Origin: Vulcanimicrobiota bacterium
GTDB taxonomy: Bacteria; Vulcanimicrobiota; Vulcanimicrobiia; Vulcanimicrobiales; Vulcanimicrobiaceae
NCBI GenBank assembly: GCA_019235995.1
Contig: JAFAJV010000108.1
Location: forward strand, 124,001 to 188,000
DNA length: 64,000 nt
Direction: 5' to 3'
Each line of letters begins with the position of its first letter. Within the stretch, counting starts at the first letter, position 1. The notes beneath the pieces are model-generated. The model did not search any database. It saw only the letters and a list, made by a program, of their open reading frames with translations, and was not told the origin of the DNA. The position numbers and the translations under genes were made by a program. Positions 60,668-64,000 of this stretch are shown one piece after another.

Positions 60668-62162
60668 TTCCGCGCTCGCGCTCCTGGCGGCGATGCTGTT
60701 GGCGGCGGCGCCGCGTCCCACGCCGGCCCCGGCCGCGCCGAACGCCGACGCGGTGACGCAGCACACGATCTCGCTGGGCGGCAAGAGTTATCCGTACACC
60801 GCGCGAGCCGGGACGATCGCGCTCGACGACGACAAGGGGCACACGACGTGCCGGATGTTCTACACCGCCTTCACCGGGGACGGAGCCGACGCGCGCACGC
60901 GCCCGGTGACGTTCCTCTACAACGGCGGCCCGGGGAGCTCGACCATTTGGCTGCGGATGGGTTCGTTCGGGCCGGTGCGCGTGCAGGTCGGCGACGGCCG
61001 GCCGACGCCGGGCGCGCCGTTCAACCTGATCGAGAACCAATACTCGCTGCTCGACCGCACCGATCTCGTGTTCGTCGACGCGCCGGACACCGGGTTTAGC
61101 CGGATCGTGCCGCCCGGGAAGCCCAGCGACTTCTTCGGAGCCGATCAGGACGTGAAGGCCTTCGGGCAGTTCGTGTCGCGCTACGTCACGACGTTCGGCC
61201 GCTGGAACTCGCCGAAGTTTCTGTTTGGAGAATCCTATGGCACGCCGCGCTCGGCCATGCTCGTTCGCTACCTGCAGCGCCAAGGCATCGGCATCAACGG
61301 CGTCGTGCTGCTCTCTTCCATTCTGGACTTCAGCCTCGACTGGGACGTCAACTTCACGCCCACCGCGATCGGCGGCGGTGACTGGGCGTTTCCGCTCTAT
61401 CTCCCGACGGAGGCCGCCGCTTCCTGGTATCACGACAAGCTGCCCGGCCCGTCCACGACGCTTCCGGCCCTGCTGCCGCAGGTCGAGGACTTCGCGATGC
61501 ACGAGTACCTCAACGCGCTCGCGCAGGGAGCGAAGCTGTCGCCCGCCGCCTACGAAGACGTCGTCGCGAAGCTGGCTCAGTACACCGGGCTGTCCGAAGG
61601 ATACATCCGCCAGTCCAACCTGCGGATTCCGTACTGGCGCTATTCGACGCAGCTGCTGCGCAACACGGGGGAGGCGACGGGACGCTACGACGCGCGCTAC
61701 ACGTCGTATATGCTCGACCGCGTGAACGACCGGCCGGACTTCGATCCGACCGACGCGGCGATCGACTCCGCATTCGTCGCGGGCGGAAACTACTTCGTCC
61801 GCCAGCTCCTCGGCTATCAGACGACGCTGATCTATCGCCCGATGACCAGCCTCTTCCGCCAGTGGGACTGGAAGCACAACGGCAATCTGCCCACCAACAC
61901 CGCGCAAGACCTCGCGAGCGCGATGACCTACGACCCGAACCTGCGGATATTCTCCGGCAACGGTTACTACGATCTGGCGACGCCCTTCTTCGCCACGGTC
62001 TACACCCTCAACCACCTGAACATCCCGTTGCAGCTGCAAAAGAACATCAGTTACGGCTTCTACGAGTCCGGGCACATGGTGTATCTGCATCCCCAGGCGC
62101 TGGCGCAGTTCCACGACGACCTCGAGCGCTGGTACGCGGAAACGCTCCAGGCCGGGCGGTGA
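60660..62162 (+). CDS. Serine carboxypeptidase S10-like secreted peptidase (copy 2)
   Basis: The 500-residue paralogue of the preceding gene keeps FLYNGGPGSSTIW, FGESYGT, YDLATPFF and SGHMVYLH. A signal peptide (SSALALLAAMLLAAAP) precedes a Pro/Ala linker. The two proteins align from end to end, pointing to tandem duplication with divergence in the loops. The start is GTG 60660, overlapping the upstream stop by 8 bases with AAGG upstream; ATG 60642 is an alternative. Confidence 0.9.
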   Translation: MHSSALALLAAMLLAAAPRPTPAPAAPNADAVTQHTISLGGKSYPYTARAGTIALDDDKGHTTCRMFYTAFTGDGADARTRPVTFLYNGGPGSSTIWLRMGSFGPVRVQVGDGRPTPGAPFNLIENQYSLLDRTDLVFVDAPDTGFSRIVPPGKPSDFFGADQDVKAFGQFVSRYVTTFGRWNSPKFLFGESYGTPRSAMLVRYLQRQGIGINGVVLLSSILDFSLDWDVNFTPTAIGGGDWAFPLYLPTEAAASWYHDKLPGPSTTLPALLPQVEDFAMHEYLNALAQGAKLSPAAYEDVVAKLAQYTGLSEGYIRQSNLRIPYWRYSTQLLRNTGEATGRYDARYTSYMLDRVNDRPDFDPTDAAIDSAFVAGGNYFVRQLLGYQTTLIYRPMTSLFRQWDWKHNGNLPTNTAQDLASAMTYDPNLRIFSGNGYYDLATPFFATVYTLNHLNIPLQLQKNISYGFYESGHMVYLHPQALAQFHDDLERWYAETLQAGR

Positions 62163-62169
62163 CGCAGAG

Positions 62170-64000
62170 ATGACTGCACTGCTGGCCGTCGTGCTCGCCC
62201 TCGGCGGATCCACGATGACCTGGAACCTCTCGGCGCAAGGGATCCAGAGCTCGTGCACCGCCGCAATCCAAGCCGCGAAGAAATCTCTGGACGCCCTTGC
62301 GACGGCGCGGGTGACGCCCACGCTTTCGAACACCTTGCTGCCGCTGGAAAATCTCAACGCTGACCTGGGCGATCGCCTCGTCGCCCAGACATTTCTCTGG
62401 CAGGTCTCCCCGGATACGCGAGTGCGGGCGGCGTCGCTCGACTGTTCGAACGCCGTCGCCGATTTCAGCGAGGAAGCGGCGGCCGTTCCCGCGATCTATG
62501 CCGCGCTGAAGCGGATCGATCCGGCCGGATTGCCGTCGGACGCGGATCGCGCGCTCCTAAGAGTGTGGCTCGACGCTTACCGGCGATCCGGTGCCGGGCT
62601 TCCCGATGCCGCGCGCACCGAGTTCGTCGCTCTCAGCAAGCAGCTGACGACGCTGCAAAACGATTTCGTGAAGAACGTGTCCGCCGATACGACCGCGCTG
62701 GACGTTTCGAAGGGCGAGCTCGACGGAGTTCCAGCCGACTTCGTCGCGTCGCTCAAAGGCGCCGCGAACGGTGCCGTCGTGCTGCCGGTCAATGCAAGCT
62801 CGGTTTCGATCGTGCTCGCAAACGCCGCCAACGAGGGGGTGCGCCGCCGAGTCTACATGGCCTTTACGAACATACAGTATCCCGGGAACGTCGTCTTGCT
62901 GCAGAAGGCCATCCGGATACGCTACCGGCTCGCGCACCTTCTGGGCTTTTCGAGCTGGGCGGCCTACCAGATGGCGGATCGGACGGTCACCGATCCGCAA
63001 AAGATCGACGCGTTTCTCGCCGATCTCGACCGCCACTTGCGCAGCCGCGCCTCGAGCGACATCGCCACGCTGGCCGCGTTGAAGGCGCGCCAGCTCGGCG
63101 TGCCCACGGCCGCCATCCAGGCGTGGGACGTCGCGTACTACCTGGCGCAGCTGCAGAAGACGAAATATGCGGTCGACCGCAACGAAGTCCGACGCTACTT
63201 TCCGGCACCGCACGTCGTCAGCGCAGTGCTTCGTATCTACGAGCATCTGCTGGGGTTGAAGTTCACGCCGATCACCCCGGCGAACGCTTGGGCCCCCGCC
63301 GTCAGCGAATACGGCGTCTCGGACGCCGCGACTGGTCGGTTCATCGGGAGCTTTTACTTGGACCTCTACCCACGCGAGGGCAAGACGGACGGAGCCTATA
63401 ACGCGCCGCTACTCGAGGCGCGGCGTAACGCGGACGGCAGCGCGCGTCCGCCGGTCTCCGCCTTGGTGGTTGGCGATTGGCCGATGCCGCTCGGCGGAAA
63501 GCCGGCGCTGCTGACGCACGAGGACGTCACGACGTTCTTTCACGAGTTCGGCCACTGCATGGCAGCATTGCTTGCGACGGTGCCGTACGAATCGATCGCC
63601 TCGTTCGGTCAAGATTTCGTCGAGGCTCCGTCACAGATGCTCGAGAACTTCACGTGGGATCCGGCGATCCTCGAGGAGATCAGCTCGAACGTCGATACGG
63701 GCGCTCCGATTCCGGCGGACCTCGTAAAGAGACTCATCGCAGCCCGCTGCACGAGCGACCGCCTGTGCAACGCCTACGCGGCCACGCGGCAGATCTTACT
63801 CTCCGACGTCGATCTGCGGTACCACGAGGGGGCGCCCGACATGAATTTGACTACCGTGTGGGACGAGGTCGCCGCCCTCGTCACGCCGGTTCCAACGCCC
63901 GCCGGCGCGCACCCGGTCGCTGCGTTCACCCACATCATGGGCGGCTACGACGCCGGATATTACGTGTATCTATGGTCGCTCGTCTACGCTCAGGACATGT
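62170..64000 (+). CDS. M3 family oligopeptidase, secreted (partial, runs off the right edge)
   Basis: The visible 610 residues start with a short signal-like sequence (MTALLAVVLALGGS) and match thimet-oligopeptidase-type zinc peptidases. The zinc motif is HEFGH at residues 458-462, with the third ligand in EAPSQMLENF, preceded by the family's helical region and GSFYLDLYPREGK. It probably cuts short peptides outside the cytoplasm. It follows the two S10 genes by 7 bases, so the three form a peptidase operon. The gene is open at position 64000; most of the chain is present. Confidence 0.92.
   Translation, partial: MTALLAVVLALGGSTMTWNLSAQGIQSSCTAAIQAAKKSLDALATARVTPTLSNTLLPLENLNADLGDRLVAQTFLWQVSPDTRVRAASLDCSNAVADFSEEAAAVPAIYAALKRIDPAGLPSDADRALLRVWLDAYRRSGAGLPDAARTEFVALSKQLTTLQNDFVKNVSADTTALDVSKGELDGVPADFVASLKGAANGAVVLPVNASSVSIVLANAANEGVRRRVYMAFTNIQYPGNVVLLQKAIRIRYRLAHLLGFSSWAAYQMADRTVTDPQKIDAFLADLDRHLRSRASSDIATLAALKARQLGVPTAAIQAWDVAYYLAQLQKTKYAVDRNEVRRYFPAPHVVSAVLRIYEHLLGLKFTPITPANAWAPAVSEYGVSDAATGRFIGSFYLDLYPREGKTDGAYNAPLLEARRNADGSARPPVSALVVGDWPMPLGGKPALLTHEDVTTFFHEFGHCMAALLATVPYESIASFGQDFVEAPSQMLENFTWDPAILEEISSNVDTGAPIPADLVKRLIAARCTSDRLCNAYAATRQILLSDVDLRYHEGAPDMNLTTVWDEVAALVTPVPTPAGAHPVAAFTHIMGGYDAGYYVYLWSLVYAQDM

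Noticed and set aside
1-64000. CRISPR arrays, insertion sequences, prophage or rRNA genes
   Set aside because: No regular spacer-repeat series, transposase, integrase, phage structural gene or rRNA sequence was seen.

Overview
The window is a compact, high-GC bacterial chromosome segment with about 57 protein-coding genes, almost no intergenic DNA, and many GTG or TTG starts. A TonB-like protein, lipoproteins, Tat export, a cytochrome b/c complex and System II cytochrome c maturation suggest an aerobic or respiring diderm. The gene mix (tandem S10 peptidases, a 'SYPQGKL' beta-propeller lipoprotein, a Met8-HemC fusion, high GC) would fit an uncultivated soil lineage such as Candidatus Eremiobacterota. 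That placement is an impression from the sequence, not a search result.

Layout. 1-6,983: transketolase C half, rpsO, an SDR, a PfpI-like protein, a degenerate ABC pair, PolX, an alpha/beta hydrolase and a lipoprotein. 6,998-12,302 (minus strand): a four-gene formate dehydrogenase operon. The catalytic subunit (10401-12302) is read through an in-frame TGA as selenocysteine and is followed at once by a SECIS-like hairpin. It lacks its N-terminal [4Fe-4S] domain, which sits instead at the C-terminus of a separate iron-sulfur protein (7864-8709). A NuoE-NuoF fusion and FdhD complete the set. 12,402-17,773: branched-chain aminotransferase, beta-lactamase-like protein, arginase, beta-propeller lipoprotein, TonB-like protein and an orphan MT-A70 DNA methylase.

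17,766-25,609 (minus strand): one tightly overlapped tetrapyrrole operon, in transcription order Met8-HemC fusion, HemB, a MobA-like protein, HemL, HemA, CobA-HemD fusion and a DUF92 protein. It covers glutamyl-tRNA to uroporphyrinogen III and towards siroheme. A PMT/ArnT-type glycosyltransferase diverges from it. 27,339-34,568 (minus strand): a respiratory-chain assembly operon with MenG/UbiE, polyprenyl synthase, TatA, TatC, ResB, CcsA, Rieske protein and a cytochrome b-cytochrome c fusion. 36,911-40,047: the rsmI-metG-tatD cluster. 42,499-45,952: the nadA-nadB-nadC operon.

45,953-46,691 is the only loose stretch. It holds a nadA leader with hairpins, a 48-residue secreted peptide gene, and a hairpin-rich segment ahead of an OPT-family transporter. 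48,691-56,860 carries ComEC and ComEA (DNA uptake), an NAD-dependent epimerase, an ATP-dependent DNA ligase and LeuS. 56,906-64,000 carries an acyl-CoA synthetase with a PadR regulator, two tandem S10 serine carboxypeptidase-like enzymes and an M3 metallopeptidase cut by the window edge.

Recurring structure: co-directional genes overlap by NTGA start/stop tetramers. Convergent genes share stop codons inside YTAR tetramers. Three copies of a short dispersed element (TCATCCTGAGC...TCGAAGG) each supply the stop codon of the gene they touch.
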